DNA from: Termitomyces sp. T153
Lineage: Eukaryota > Basidiomycota > Agaricomycetes > Agaricales > Lyophyllaceae
Reading direction: 5' to 3'
Length of the DNA: 64,000 bases
Assembly (NCBI GenBank): GCA_018296165.2
Contig: JACKQL020000008.1
Span: 1,240,001-1,304,000, forward strand
Both the position numbers and the translations under genes were made by a program. The stretch's first letter is position 1; each line of letters starts with the position of its first letter. The notes below the pieces were generated by a model. The model had not been told where the DNA came from and ran no database searches. It saw only the letters and a list, made by a program, of their open reading frames with translations. Positions 13,140-23,185 of this stretch are shown here, in pieces.

Positions 13140-14180
13140 CCGAAACGTCGGTCGGTCGGTCGGTCGGGAGTGAGTTGGGTTCAGAACACACTTCCTGTTC
13201 GCTGCCTTTGTCGCTTTGGAGGCCTCTCCTCCTCCTCCTCCTCCTCCTTAGGATTATGTACGAAACGACCGAATCTGGTATCACGTAGTGCGGATATATG
13301 AACTTGCTTGTTTGCATGTATAAAGCACGCTTACGCGCCCATGCGAAAAAGTATTGGAATTAAAAAGTCGAGAGCGCACCGGAAACGGAGACCGGGATAC
13401 GAAATACGAGATACGAATACGGCGCAGAAGAGGAAGAGGAAGAGGAAGAGGAAGGAGAAGGAGAACTGGTGACTGGTGACTGGCGCGGCGCGGCGCGGTG
13501 ATGTTGTGAAGATTTAGATTTCTCACGTCCGAGTCCGAGTCCGAGTCTGAGGCATCGATGCGACATGGAAATGCGAACGAGAACCAGAACGAGAACGAGG
13601 CAGAGAACGAGAACGAGGCAGAGATACATACATAGTACATAGTACATACATACACACACAGAGGGGGGGGCGGCATACAACAACACCAACACGTCGGGTG
13701 TAACACCATAGCACGCCAAGGTCCATACATACGAATACACATCCGACGAATGAATTGGATTGGATTTGCGGCGCAGGCGCATGCGCATCTTGGAAGGCGC
13801 ATCTTGGAGGGCAAGGCAGGGCGGGGGGGGGGAGCACCGAGAAGCTAAACTAAACCCAAAACAAAAGCAAAACCAAAAACTAGAACTAGAACTAGAACTA
13901 GAACTAGAACTAGAACTAGAACTAAACTTAAAACTACAACAAAATCCAAACAAAACCCCAAACAAAACAAAAAATCACAACACCATCAGCCCCCATCCAA
14001 ACCCTCAGTGGTTATTGTAGACGCTTGATATAGGTGTCCTCCTCCCCCCCTCTCCTGCTCTCCCCTACGCAGTCTTCGCACTCTTCTCCTACTTCTTCTT
14101 CGCAGTGCAGCTCGCAGTTCGCAGCTTCGCAGACAGAGAAGCGAAGCCGAAGCACAAGCCGAAGAGGAAGAGGAAGCACA
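13140..14180. repeat. Microsatellite cluster
   Basis: Successive short arrays: CGGT at about 13,143-13,168; CTC/CCT at 13,226-13,250; GAGGAA at 13,428-13,460; GAGTCC at 13,527-13,548; GAGAACGAG/GCAGAG at 13,575-13,625; ACAT/AGT at 13,625-13,660; GAACTA (about eight units) at 13,875-13,925; and GAAGAG near 14,160. Purine bias switches strand from block to block. Open frames of 100-200 codons across this stretch (Ser/Phe-rich or Glu-Leu-rich) are repeat translations. Confidence 0.8.
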
Positions 14181-14379
14181 GGGTCCAGGGTCCAGGGTCC
14201 GCTGGTTCTGGTTGGTTTTGGTTGGTGCTGGTTTCGGTGCTGGGTTCCCACGTGGGGGGCGCGTACTAATGGAGACGGGGAGGGGAGGGGAGGAGAAACT
14301 CCGATGCATGAGCGGTATATGTATATATTTCAGTTCAGTTTCAGTGGCGCTTCATGCATATGATTCATTGACATTCTGT

Positions 14380-15000
14380 CACGAATTGAAACATGTATAT
14401 GTCTATTTCCGTGTAACCTCATGATGAGACAGTCTATCTCTATCTTAATTCAACGGTTCTGCAATCAATCGTGACTTGCTCAAGCTCGAGATGGAATGTT
14501 ATGCGATGGCTGTAGGTTGCACTTGTACCGCACGATGCCGTAAACCCAAGATGGGGTGGACCTTTGGCCGCCGGGAACAAAAACAAAAAGGTCCTCGTCA
14601 TGGCTTCATCGTATCTCGCATCGAATTCTACCCCTAGACCACCAAATCGATCAAAAGTGATGGATGTAGGTACTGTGAATGGCAGGGGCAGGGGCAGCTC
14701 CTGACGCTGACGGTGATGAGGATACGGATCGGAGGATTGGATTTAGGTTGTGAGGGCGGTCGTGGACAACCCCTGAGGTCACCCCTAGTCGTCGGCGTAG
14801 GTCGCAGCGTGCCTCACAACGCGACGTAGGGTTGGTTGTCCAGCGCGACGCGACGCGACGTGTGGTCAGGGTCGGAATTTTGCTGGTACGCAGGAGACGC
14901 CGCGGGAGATGAGTTGCCTCGTGGAGATCGTCGTGTGTGTGGTTCTTGGGGTGAGGATCTGCTTCTAGTGTGTGTGTGCATGTTTGATTTTGGGTGACAT
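14380..15000. other. Upstream region of the proline-rich gene; no gene seen
   Basis: Mixed sequence without tandem repeats, presumably carrying the promoter and leader of the plus-strand gene that starts at 15,078. No specific element can be assigned. Confidence 0.35.
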
Positions 15001-15077
15001 GACGCGTGGGAAAGGAAGACACCCGAGAGATTGGTACGGGATGGGATATAAAATGGAAAAACGAGAGAGGAGCGGCA

Positions 15078-16096
15078 ATGACTCGCGCGGACTCGCCCAT
15101 CCTCGGATTTGACGGAGAGCACTCGGACGATCCGCTGCGGTTCCCGTCGCCCAATTTCCCGCCGCGCGACCTGTGCAGCCCGCCGCGTGCGTCCGTGCGC
15201 AACGCCGTCTATCTCGACGACGCCGCTGCGCTGTTCCCACGCTGCGCCTCTGTCGCCTCGTCGCTCGACGAGTACAGCGAAAACAAGATTGCCGCCCTCG
15301 AGCACGTGCGCGCCCTCTACTCGTCCCCGTCCCAGGTCTACGTCGGCCCCGCCGCGCCCACGTCCTCGCGCTGGTCGACGGCGTCCTCCATCCTCGCCGT
15401 CCCCGTCCGCCCCCCAAAACGCAAACGCCTCACGTCCCTCTTTGCGCGTCTCCTCGCCTCGGCCTCGTCCACGTCCATCCCCGAGCCACGTGAGATGCAC
15501 AAGGCCTACCTGGCCCGCGACGACCCGCCCATCGCCCTCGACCTCCGCCCCCCGCCCGTCCCCCCAAAGTCCCACGTCGACCTCTCCCTCGACACCGAGC
15601 CCCGCCGCACCAGGCTCAGACAACAGCAAAGCATGGCCACACTCAACTCGTCCATCTCCAGCGGCTCCTCCTACGCCTCCTCCCTCTCCCTCTCCACAAC
15701 AACCACGTCCCCCCCGCTCTCCCCCGTCGCCACGCCCCCCAACGAAAAACGCCACCGCGGCCTCAAGGCTATCCTCAGCTTCAGACCACGCTCCCGCGTC
15801 TCGTCCCTCGTCCCCCCCGTGCCCTCGTCCCCCCGCAAACGCCTATCAATCCGCCTCTCAACATCCACCCACGTCCTCCTCCCCCCCAGCCCACGCGGTC
15901 CCCCCCCGCCCCCGCCCGTCCCCCCCAAAGACACGCATTTCGTGCGCACCCTTGATCAGGAAGAGTACGCGCGCGCACGCGGATGGGGCCTCGATGACCG
16001 CGGCAGGGTGCTCGTTGGTCCCCAGTTTGGGAGTCTCATTTGTAAGTCGCCTTGTCACTTTTTTGCTGGCTGTGTGCTGATCCAACTTTGCTAGAA
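15078..16096 (+). CDS. Proline/serine-rich hypothetical protein (about 321 residues)
   Basis: The ATG at 15,078 is preferred over an in-frame upstream ATG at 15,006 because the conserved-looking sequence begins there with MTRADSPILGF. The protein is GC-rich in codon use. It contains an acidic N-terminus, SPNFPPRDLCSPP, a Lys/Arg-rich patch (PPKRKRLTSLF), two PPPVPPK SH3-ligand-like motifs, a long Ser/Thr/Pro-rich middle and a C-terminal segment LDQEEYARARGWGLDDRGRVLVGPQFG that looks folded. A GTAAGT donor at 16,042 and a TTGCTAG acceptor ending at 16,094 predict a 53-nt intron. The first spliced codon then reads T plus AA, so the stop codon would be split by the intron. Without splicing the frame runs to a TAG at 16,092-16,094. 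Function unknown; the PPPVPPK motifs hint at an adaptor or cytoskeletal partner. Confidence 0.65.
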
Positions 16097-16099
16097 AAT

Positions 16100-16840
16100 G
16101 GGCTGTGCGATTCAAGATTTTTATTTTATTCGTATTTCATTGAGTATATTGTGATGGAGGCAGTGGCTGGTTCGCTGCCTCTTGATTGGTTGCTTTTTTT
16201 TCTTGCCGTCGTTGCCCGTCTGGTCCTGCCGTCGCTGCCATCACCATCGCCCCTGCCACGTCCCTGCCAACTCAACCGTCATCTGCATCACCATCAGACC
16301 CATATCACATCACATGTACAACACACTCCTTTCTCACTCACTTACACATGTACAACCCCCCACACTCGTTTGCTTTCCTTTCTACTAACATCACCCACTC
16401 ACGACACTCACGCTCCTTACGCCCCCCACCCTCCTTGTATACATATCATCATCATCATCGGACTTTGGTTCAGTTCGGATCCGGAAACGAATGGTTCATG
16501 AAATCATGAATGGATCTGGATCTTCTTACTTGTACACACACATATGCGCACGCTCTTTTAACTCATTTACTCGACGGGCGGACTTTGGCTTGGAGGCTTG
16601 GCTTGGCGGCTTTGATGGACGGCCGGGAGGGGAGAAGAAGGAGAATGTATTATTTTGTATAGAATGAATATATGATTGAATAAGTGTGAGTTTGAGGTGT
16701 ATTTGATGTGAGATGTGAGGTGGGGTTACAGAATCACAGAAACAGGAACAGGAATAGGAGATAAATAAAGGTTGGGTGGCGATGTGGCCTCCCAGTGCAC
16801 CTTGTAAGTAACAGCCCAGCAAGATACAAGAAAAAACAAA
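16100..16840. other. 3' flank of the proline-rich gene, no further gene
   Basis: Pyrimidine-rich, His/Pro/Thr-rich open frames here look like compositional artefacts (CACA/CATC runs near 16,300-16,460). An AT dinucleotide run follows at about 16,962-16,978. Confidence 0.45.
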
Positions 16841-18460
16841 AATTCGATATACTCCGACAATTGAGAGAGTCGATCCAGGGTCGAACTGGGGTGTTTGTGG
16901 CGGTTCATGGATCAAGTCTGCCATATGCTTGGGGGCTCGTAAGGGAAACACAGTAAATGATATATATATATATATATACTTCAACAGTTAACGATGAGTC
17001 GATCCAGTCTGCCATGTTATATGCGCTAGATTGAGATACTTAGGTGCGGGATGAGTGTGCTATTGCTATTGACTCGTGACTTGTTCGTGATGCTGGATGC
17101 TGGGTGTTGGTGGTTGGGTGTTGATGTATCGATATTGAGTGTGGACAAAAGAAGAAGAAAAAGAGTCAGGTCGACCCAGGATTGAACTGGGGCTTGTGTG
17201 CACTGTGCATGTTGTTGGTACGTGTGTGGGACAGGTGCGATGGGGGTACGTCATTGACTCATGGTGTGTTGGGATGTGTGTTGGTTTGAGGTGGGGCGGG
17301 AGATGAGGAGGATTGAGCATAGTGAGGTGAGATGGTGTCTTTGTGGAAAGCGGCAAGCGACAACAAGGTATGGTATGGTATGGTTGTGTATGATGAGTCA
17401 GTCGATCCAGGTTTGAACTGACTTCTGTGGCACTCTACTATAGTGTTCTGTTCGAGAATGTGATAAGAGGCGAGGCTATGCCATCCCGTCGACGGTGGGT
17501 GTCTGATTTATCAATTGTATGTGGACTCCATATAATATATAATATAATATAATATATATGAGTGATCCTCCAACTTCGTTATGTAGCACGTTAGACAGAT
17601 GTGATTATGGTAGGGTGTTTAATTATGTATGTATGTATGTGAAGTACAACTTGAAAAGTAGACATTACATATGAGCGCATCTTAAACTTTGGAGTTGAGT
17701 GAGTGATAAAATACCACCGAAACCTGTTGAACTGGGGGCTGCCTTCTGTGACACTTACAGCGTTGAAGAATAGAGTGGTTGGATATTAACCCGGCTACGC
17801 CATCGACCCGCTAGTGTGGTCTGTGGGGGACATTGATGTGTAGGTATTGTTGAAATGCTGTTTGCTATATAACAATTGAGAGCGGTTGGATAACAGAAAC
17901 AGAAACAGAAACAGAAACAGAAACAGAAACAAAAAATAAGCTTGGCTGGTGATGAGCCGACAAGTGGGCCTCGTAAGTATGCACAGCTGGGGCTGCTTGC
18001 TGCCAAGTCCAGCCCAGCCCAGCAAAAATAAAAATAAATGATATACTTCAACAATTAATGACAATGAGTCGATCCAGGGTCGAACGGGGGGGGGGGTTTG
18101 TGGCGGTCCATGATCAAGTCTGCCATATGCGCTAGAATTGAGACAGATGTGATCTGAGTATGTCATCGACTCGTTCGTGGTATATATACTGGATGTGGTG
18201 CTTGATATATCGATATCGATAGGTATTTATTTGGGGCGGGAGATATGGGTGATTGTATCGAACTACCGAATATTTTTATGTGTTGACCCAGGATTGAACT
18301 GGGGGGTTTGTGTGTGCGTTGTATGTGTGAGGGCTACGCGTTATATGGGTATCTCGGTCTGGATTTGAGGTGTGTTGATATATGCAAGGTCTGAGGATTT
18401 GTTGGACCAGAAAACCAAAAAGTGCTTGCGGGGGGTTTTGATAGTGTGGACAACAGAAAG

Positions 18461-18468
18461 AAAAAAAA
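18461..18468 (-). terminator. Pol III terminator of tRNA-Val
   Basis: Eight consecutive T on the minus strand, about 20 nt past the mature 3' end of the tRNA. Confidence 0.7.
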
Positions 18469-18487
18469 CAATATAACGGTTTGCTCA

Positions 18488-18570
18488 TGAGTCGACCCAG
18501 GTTCGAACTGAGGACCTTCTGTGTACATCATATGTTAGACAGATGCGATAACCAACTACGCCATCGACCC
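18488..18570 (-). tRNA. tRNA-Val (anticodon AAC) with a 9-nt intron
   Basis: On the minus strand the acceptor GGGTCGA (18,570-18,564) pairs with TCGACTC, with one G-T wobble. The discriminator is A. A box-A-like D-arm follows. The anticodon stem TCTGT/ACAGA encloses loop CTAACA...C with anticodon AAC after the invariant T33. A 9-nt insert (TATGATGTA) lies one base 3' of the anticodon, the canonical position for nuclear tRNA introns. The variable loop is AGGTC and the T-arm is CTCAG-TTCGAAC-CTGGG. A T8 run on the minus strand (18,468-18,461) is a good Pol III terminator. Known: fungal nuclear tRNA introns sit exactly here. Confidence 0.85.
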
Positions 18571-18691
18571 ATGTTTTATGACAATCTGTGTTTGCATGTG
18601 ACAAGTGGATCAAAAGATCTGATTTTGAAGTTGTATTTGTGGACCAGACAAACAAAACAAAAGTACTCCTGCTTGCTTATCTAAAGCCGTT

Positions 18692-18768
18692 GTGAGTCGA
18701 CCCAGCTTTGAACTGAGGACCTTCTGTGTACATTAAATGTTAGACAGATGCGATGACCAGCTACGCCT
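18692..18768 (-). pseudogene. tRNA-Val pseudogene, nearest copy of the intact gene
   Basis: This unit closely matches the intact tRNA through the T-arm, anticodon arm and intron region. The T-loop has changed (TTCAAAG instead of TTCGAAC), the 5' acceptor strand no longer pairs, and the intron-like segment differs. It is the youngest-looking decayed unit of the array. Confidence 0.7.
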
Positions 18769-18779
18769 TTCCTACGCTA

Positions 18780-19745
18780 GAGCAATGTGGACGAGAACTA
18801 CATACGCTCGTATCGCATGGCCGCTGGCACTTCTGACCTACATACATCGGCTCCGGACAAGGTCATCGGTGTACCAATGTTAAAGCTGAAGCTCTCTAAC
18901 TTTAAGCATCTTCGTAAACTCACGCTTCAACGATTCCCCGACATTCAGGCTGAACCTCTTTGATGCGAGAATCCTGCCTAGAACACACTTTCTTCGCTTG
19001 TGTAGAGAGAGGACCGGCTAATCATCGCGAGAATGGTGTCGTGTCGAGCATGAGCGTGCGGTGCTCTGAGGTCGGGGTGTATACTAGCTTGATACAGGGA
19101 ATGCTCCGATAGTCGGTTCGTATCTACCAAGAAACGACAGTGACATCTAGTCTCCATATCTGTGGTTAATTGAACCCCGCCGAGCTCAAGCGTCTCTCTA
19201 ACTAGTTCCATCAAATTCTCAAATAATCGATTTTATCAACCTGCTCGAGCAAAACGACTCATCGGCTCGTCGGCACTTCAACCAAATGTCATCGGTGCAC
19301 CATCCAAGTTATTCCTCCATATGTGCGCATCGGTGATCCTTCTTGCCGGTATACCAAGTTCAATTTGTACTTCTCTATCCCTACGGTGACACGTACTCGC
19401 TCTTTGTCCTCAACTGTTTAAACTCTCCTAAGCTGTCACTACTGTGCTTACTCTCTGAATCGCTGGTTTGGTCCCTGCCAAGATGTTCCAAAAATTCTGA
19501 CGATGCGGTGTCACTTGTATGTATGAAAAAAATGTTTCACCAGTGATGTTATCAACTAGCAAAAATGAACCTGCTCAATGTCGCTGACAGTGGTATCCGC
19601 TTCCGAATGCTACGGGCCGCTCGCGCTTTATCAAAAGTTATCAGTGCACTAACCGACTTGTCCCTCCGTCTGTGTTTTGATGGAATTCAAGCAGGATCAA
19701 ATCGTCCGTTTCAACGCGGTCGGATTGAAATGTTGAATCGGTGTT
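18780..19745. other. Unassigned sequence between tRNA array and duplication
   Basis: CpG content is ordinary. Open frames are under 80 codons and none resembles a known family. It may be decayed coding sequence. Confidence 0.35.
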
Positions 19746-19749
19746 GATA

Positions 19750-20007
19750 GGCAATGGTATCGAGCATACTTTACCCAACTGGACGTCACTCGTTATAGAG
19801 ATGCTCCAATAGTTTATTCTATCGACCAGCAAAATACTAGGCCTGAAAGAGAAGAGAGCTCGTCAAGCATCCATGGTATACTCCTGTCAATGGTATCGAG
19901 CATACTTTACCCAACTGGATGTCACTCGTTATAGAGATGCTCCAGTAGTCCATTCTACCGACCAGCGGAGAGAGCTCGTCAAGCATCCATGGTACACTCC
20001 TGTCAAT
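19750..20007. repeat. Tandem duplication of about 120-138 bp
   Basis: The segment beginning CAATGGTATCGAGCAT is present twice (about 19,750-19,888 and 19,889-20,007). The second copy lacks about 20 bp after CGACCAGC. The copies otherwise differ by few substitutions. Confidence 0.8.
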
Positions 20008-20009
20008 GG

Positions 20010-21030
20010 CTAACGAAGAACCGCGTGCTATAGGCTTTTTGGCTTGTAAAGTAATCATTCTGATGACATTGCTCGCTTTCTCAGAAAGGATCTTTCCGAT
20101 TGACTGAAAGTTCGGGAGATTACTATTGACGCGAGCTCGTCGTGGTCCTACTCCTACCTGGTGTTGGTCTGGCAACATATCAAATCGCCTCTTCGGTTCA
20201 GTGGCTTGATCAAATTCCACTTTTTGGGTCATGTTCTACTAAAGCCGTATGCTACTTTGTGTGTTCCACTGACTTCTGTGTCATGTTCTTCCTCAACATT
20301 TGACATCTCGGTATATCTATATCTTCGTGCAAGCTGTATGTCATGTATCTCATAATCAACGATTGAAATCTCATTTCGGTGGATCTTTCAGTCATTGATC
20401 TGACGTGTTCAGAACGTGTACAACTATCAGGGATTTATTGAACATCCATTCTGCCATTCAGATTAGACGCTGGGACAACTCATCGCCGCTGATAACCGAT
20501 GATCCAATCGGGTCATGCGGATGGCGTCACGTCTTGTCTTTAATCGTGAGTGAAAGCATCTATGAAGACTATTTCCTGCTCAAGTCAACACATCCTTATA
20601 TATCCTTCCCTCGGTAGTCGGCTTTGAATCGAGTTGTTGAGATTTGATGCCGTCATCAGGTTTTCACTGACATTCGGCAACCTTCATCGCGACAGATAGC
20701 CGTCTGGGTTCGGTTCCTTCTTATCGATCTGTCTAGTCGTCTTATAAGGACATAGTGATGTTAGAAAGCCGTGTACAGTGAGCCCTGCATTACGCTACGT
20801 AGGATGTCAACAAGCCGTCCATGGAATGCTCCGATTGTCGTAAATGATGGTATCCCTCTTATGAACGCAATCTCTGGCGTTTTCCGATGACATGAACTTC
20901 TTATCTGCGCTCATATCGTGCGATATCCTATATCCCTGAAGTGTGTGCTTGTTCGGAGACGAAGCCAGTGTGTGGTGTCCGTAGGTAATCAAAGGCTATT
21001 CGTGGTATTTATGTTGATTGAATTTGATTC
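20010..21030. other. Unassigned sequence up to the transposon domain
   Basis: No gene recognised. This is the last stretch with normal CpG frequency before the CpG-depleted domain begins at the first SINE-like copy. Confidence 0.35.
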
Positions 21031-21045
21031 AAGTATTCATATTGA

Positions 21046-22030
21046 TTGATTGATTGATTTGTCTTTTTATTTGTTTCGAGACCTATTTTTACACGGAATT
21101 CTCCTTGAACATTGTGTCCTAGGTCCCGCAGTACATAAGGGGAGTAGTAATTACAGACACTCCAATTAGTTCTCCAGCCTGATCTCTTTTCAGCTGATGC
21201 TGGTTATGCCTCATAGCCACTTGACTATGATTTGACTTTGTCAGAGTTCATACTACTTCCCACCTCTAAATCCCCATACCATCTGTGCTGTCCCAATTTC
21301 TAAACCCAGCTATACTCAGCAGGGCTTACTAATAGATGATAGGTACAAGTCTTGGTTTATCCCATGTTTTGGCACAGCTCTTGCCTCCCTTCCTTAGCCA
21401 TCAGTAAGGGTATCACAACAAACCCTTCTCCATACCCAGACATTACTTTTGGAATATTGATCTCAAGATTTGGAACCCAACAGTATGGATCAGCAGGGCC
21501 ACTTCAAGTGACAGACATGCCAGACCTTTTTGGCTAGGCACCTGATCAAACCTTAGCAAGCCACAACCTCAACAGCCATGCCAATACCATCCAATGGACC
21601 ACACATTATGTTGGCAGCCTGATCAAACTATTGACATCCTATCCTCATGCCTACCTGTGCCTCAATCTGCTTGGTTAGCAAGGACCCTTAGACCCTCTCC
21701 CAAATCCATCAAGCCAGGGAAACCATCTCTTTTTCTGATCAGGTCATGAGCACAGTGGTCACCATGCTTCATTGTATCATGTGCTGATTAGTTGTTCCAG
21801 GGCAGCCTGACCAACAAAGCCTTCCTAATCAGACATGTGCAGGCAGTGGCTTTCTGGTGGCATTGAATAAGCCAGGTGCAGTGTCTAAAGTGTTTTCTGC
21901 CAAAGGCCATAGTGCATAGCATGTCTGTTTCAGCTGAGAGTTGAACCCTCAACCTCCAGGTTAGGTGCTTGCCACTTGGAATCATGTGATCCCTAAGAAC
22001 ATAATGGTGCCAGCTGAGCCACCATGCCCC
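21046..22030 (-). mobile_element. Long tRNA-headed SINE-like retroposon, copy 1 (about 985 bp)
   Basis: Read on the minus strand it starts GGGGCATGG and carries a full-consensus box A (TGGCTCAGCTGG) and, about 70 nt on, a box B (GGTTCAACTC), the internal Pol III promoter of a tRNA-derived head. The 3' tail is an AATC tandem repeat (about 21,046-21,060). Imperfect 14-bp direct repeats flank it: AGTATTCATATTGA (21,032-21,045) and AGTATCTATATTGA (22,031-22,044). The 5' head (about 250 bp) and 3' region (about 200 bp) are clearly homologous to the copy at 23,699-24,613; the middle has diverged. Known: variable-length target duplications and a simple-repeat tail indicate LINE-type mobilisation. 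At nearly 1 kb it is long for a SINE. Confidence 0.7.
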
Positions 22031-22329
22031 AGTATCTATATTGACACAATTGTTTTGGTGGACATCGTTGTTGGTGCTAGAATGTCTGCAACACAATATG
22101 ATCTTTGCTAGCCCTCACAATGTCTTCACCAGACAAACTCATGACACTGCCAATTCTGATTGAGAACTTCCATTGTTCAATGGAGATAAGAAGGAGTGGG
22201 ATGGGTCTGATGGGATGCTGAGTTTGGAGGTCTAGAATAGATTGAGGCCAGATCTGTTATGACTGCTTGTATCTGCTTGTATCTGCTTGTTCTTTATCTT
22301 TATTGCTATCTTATTATTTTATCAACCTG

Positions 22330-22495
22330 AGAATACAACCATTTGTATATGAAGTGTGAACTGTAAGCTGTGCAACCCATAATGGAAACATTACATTTTT
22401 TTTAAGTCAAACAAGCATTGACCTCATTTACAAAGCAGAAGCCAAACTTCTAAAAAGAAGTTCACTGCCACTATTTATGATCAGAACATTAAAAT
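22330..22495 (+). mobile_element. LTR-B/leader fragment
   Basis: This stretch (GTGTGAACTGTAAGC ... CATTACA, then AAGTCAAACAAGC and a CCAAACTTC leader) matches 28,405-28,565. It is a truncated piece of the second LTR family and its downstream leader, fused directly to a family-A LTR fragment at about 22,500. Confidence 0.55.
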
Positions 22496-22499
22496 TGCT

Positions 22500-22616
22500 G
22501 GGGCAGGTGCCAAGGGTAAGCAAAGGTTGGGGGCAGATTGAGGGGGCTGGTGGTTACTATGGGGAAGTGGAAGTTGCTTGGGGAGAGGTCCAGAGGTCTG
22601 GGAGTGGGTTGTGACA
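22500..22616 (-). mobile_element. Family-A Gypsy LTR fragment (first ~115 bp, minus)
   Basis: Read on the minus strand it begins TGTCACAACCCACTCC and matches the starts of the other family-A LTRs (23,186; 36,778; 63,370; and 31,423 on the minus strand). It is truncated after about 115 bp by the LTR-B fragment. Confidence 0.65.
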
Positions 22617-23185
22617 AAGCCCTAGACATCTCTGGCACTCACTTGGCTGTCTTTACAGTTGGCTTGGCTGGAGGAGACTGCCAGTATGTCTTTATCAGGG
22701 GCTCTGATCAGCAGATTGGAGAAGACCTCATAATTATTGAAAAGTGGATAGCTAAGAAGCATGTCCATGTACTGTAGAAGCAATACACAAGCAACATTGC
22801 ACTAGCAGTTGGTGCACCAGCACCTTTGGGACACACTGCATTGTCCTCCCCTACTCCTACCAGGCCCTCTGCACCCTCTTCTAGCACTTGGCTGGAGGGT
22901 TCCCAGTCCCCAGCCTCAGGCCCTACCTCTTCTACCTGGCAAACACTATCTCTCTCTCTGGGCTTGCAAATGTTGAGCATTTATGAGGGGGCTATATCAG
23001 CTTCTTTGATAGACACAACTTCTCCCATGACCCTCTCTAATCCAGATCCTGGTGCTTCAACCCTGATCATCAAGTACACCTTTAGTCATTATTTGGGGGC
23101 ATTATGTGGCACTGCTTGTTGCAGTTGCTCTATTTGAGAAGGTAACAACACTGTTTATTGGGTTGCCAAACCTTGAGGGAGGGGG
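22617..23185 (+). pseudogene. Decayed 3' end of a family-A Gypsy element
   Basis: Pro/Ser/Thr-rich plus-strand frames lead into an LEGGGVTT-like end and a purine tract (GAGGGAGGGGG) immediately before the LTR at 23,186, matching the pol terminus and polypurine tract of family A. No catalytic domain remains. CpG is virtually absent. Confidence 0.45.

Larger units (their letters stand above)
16862..18770 (-). repeat. Array of nine tRNA-Val-like units, minus strand
   Basis: Units begin (3' side on the plus strand) near 16,866, 16,994, 17,163, 17,394, 17,712, 18,062, 18,282, 18,488 and 18,692. Each shows the complement of a T-arm (GAGTCGAYCCAGG followed by a B-box complement). Most also keep remnants of the D-arm and 5' acceptor (GCCATCGACCC). 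Plus-strand A-runs, equal to Pol III T-run terminators on the minus strand, precede several units. Spacing is about 125-350 bp, most often near 200 bp. Only the unit at 18,488 is structurally complete. The spacers hold microsatellites (AT near 16,960 and 17,530; GTAT near 17,630; ACAGAA near 17,895-17,935). Confidence 0.75.

Noticed and set aside
13281..13965. Two minus-strand frames of about 180-200 codons with poly-Ser and Cys/Val runs
   Set aside because: Translations of the microsatellite cluster.
14814..15755. 313-codon minus-strand Gly/Arg-rich frame
   Set aside because: Antisense of the GC-rich proline/serine gene; Gly/Arg/Val-rich composition is the expected complement.
22826..23137. 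104-codon Pro/Ser-rich frame as a separate gene
   Set aside because: It runs into the polypurine tract and LTR of family A and is best explained as the decayed end of that element.
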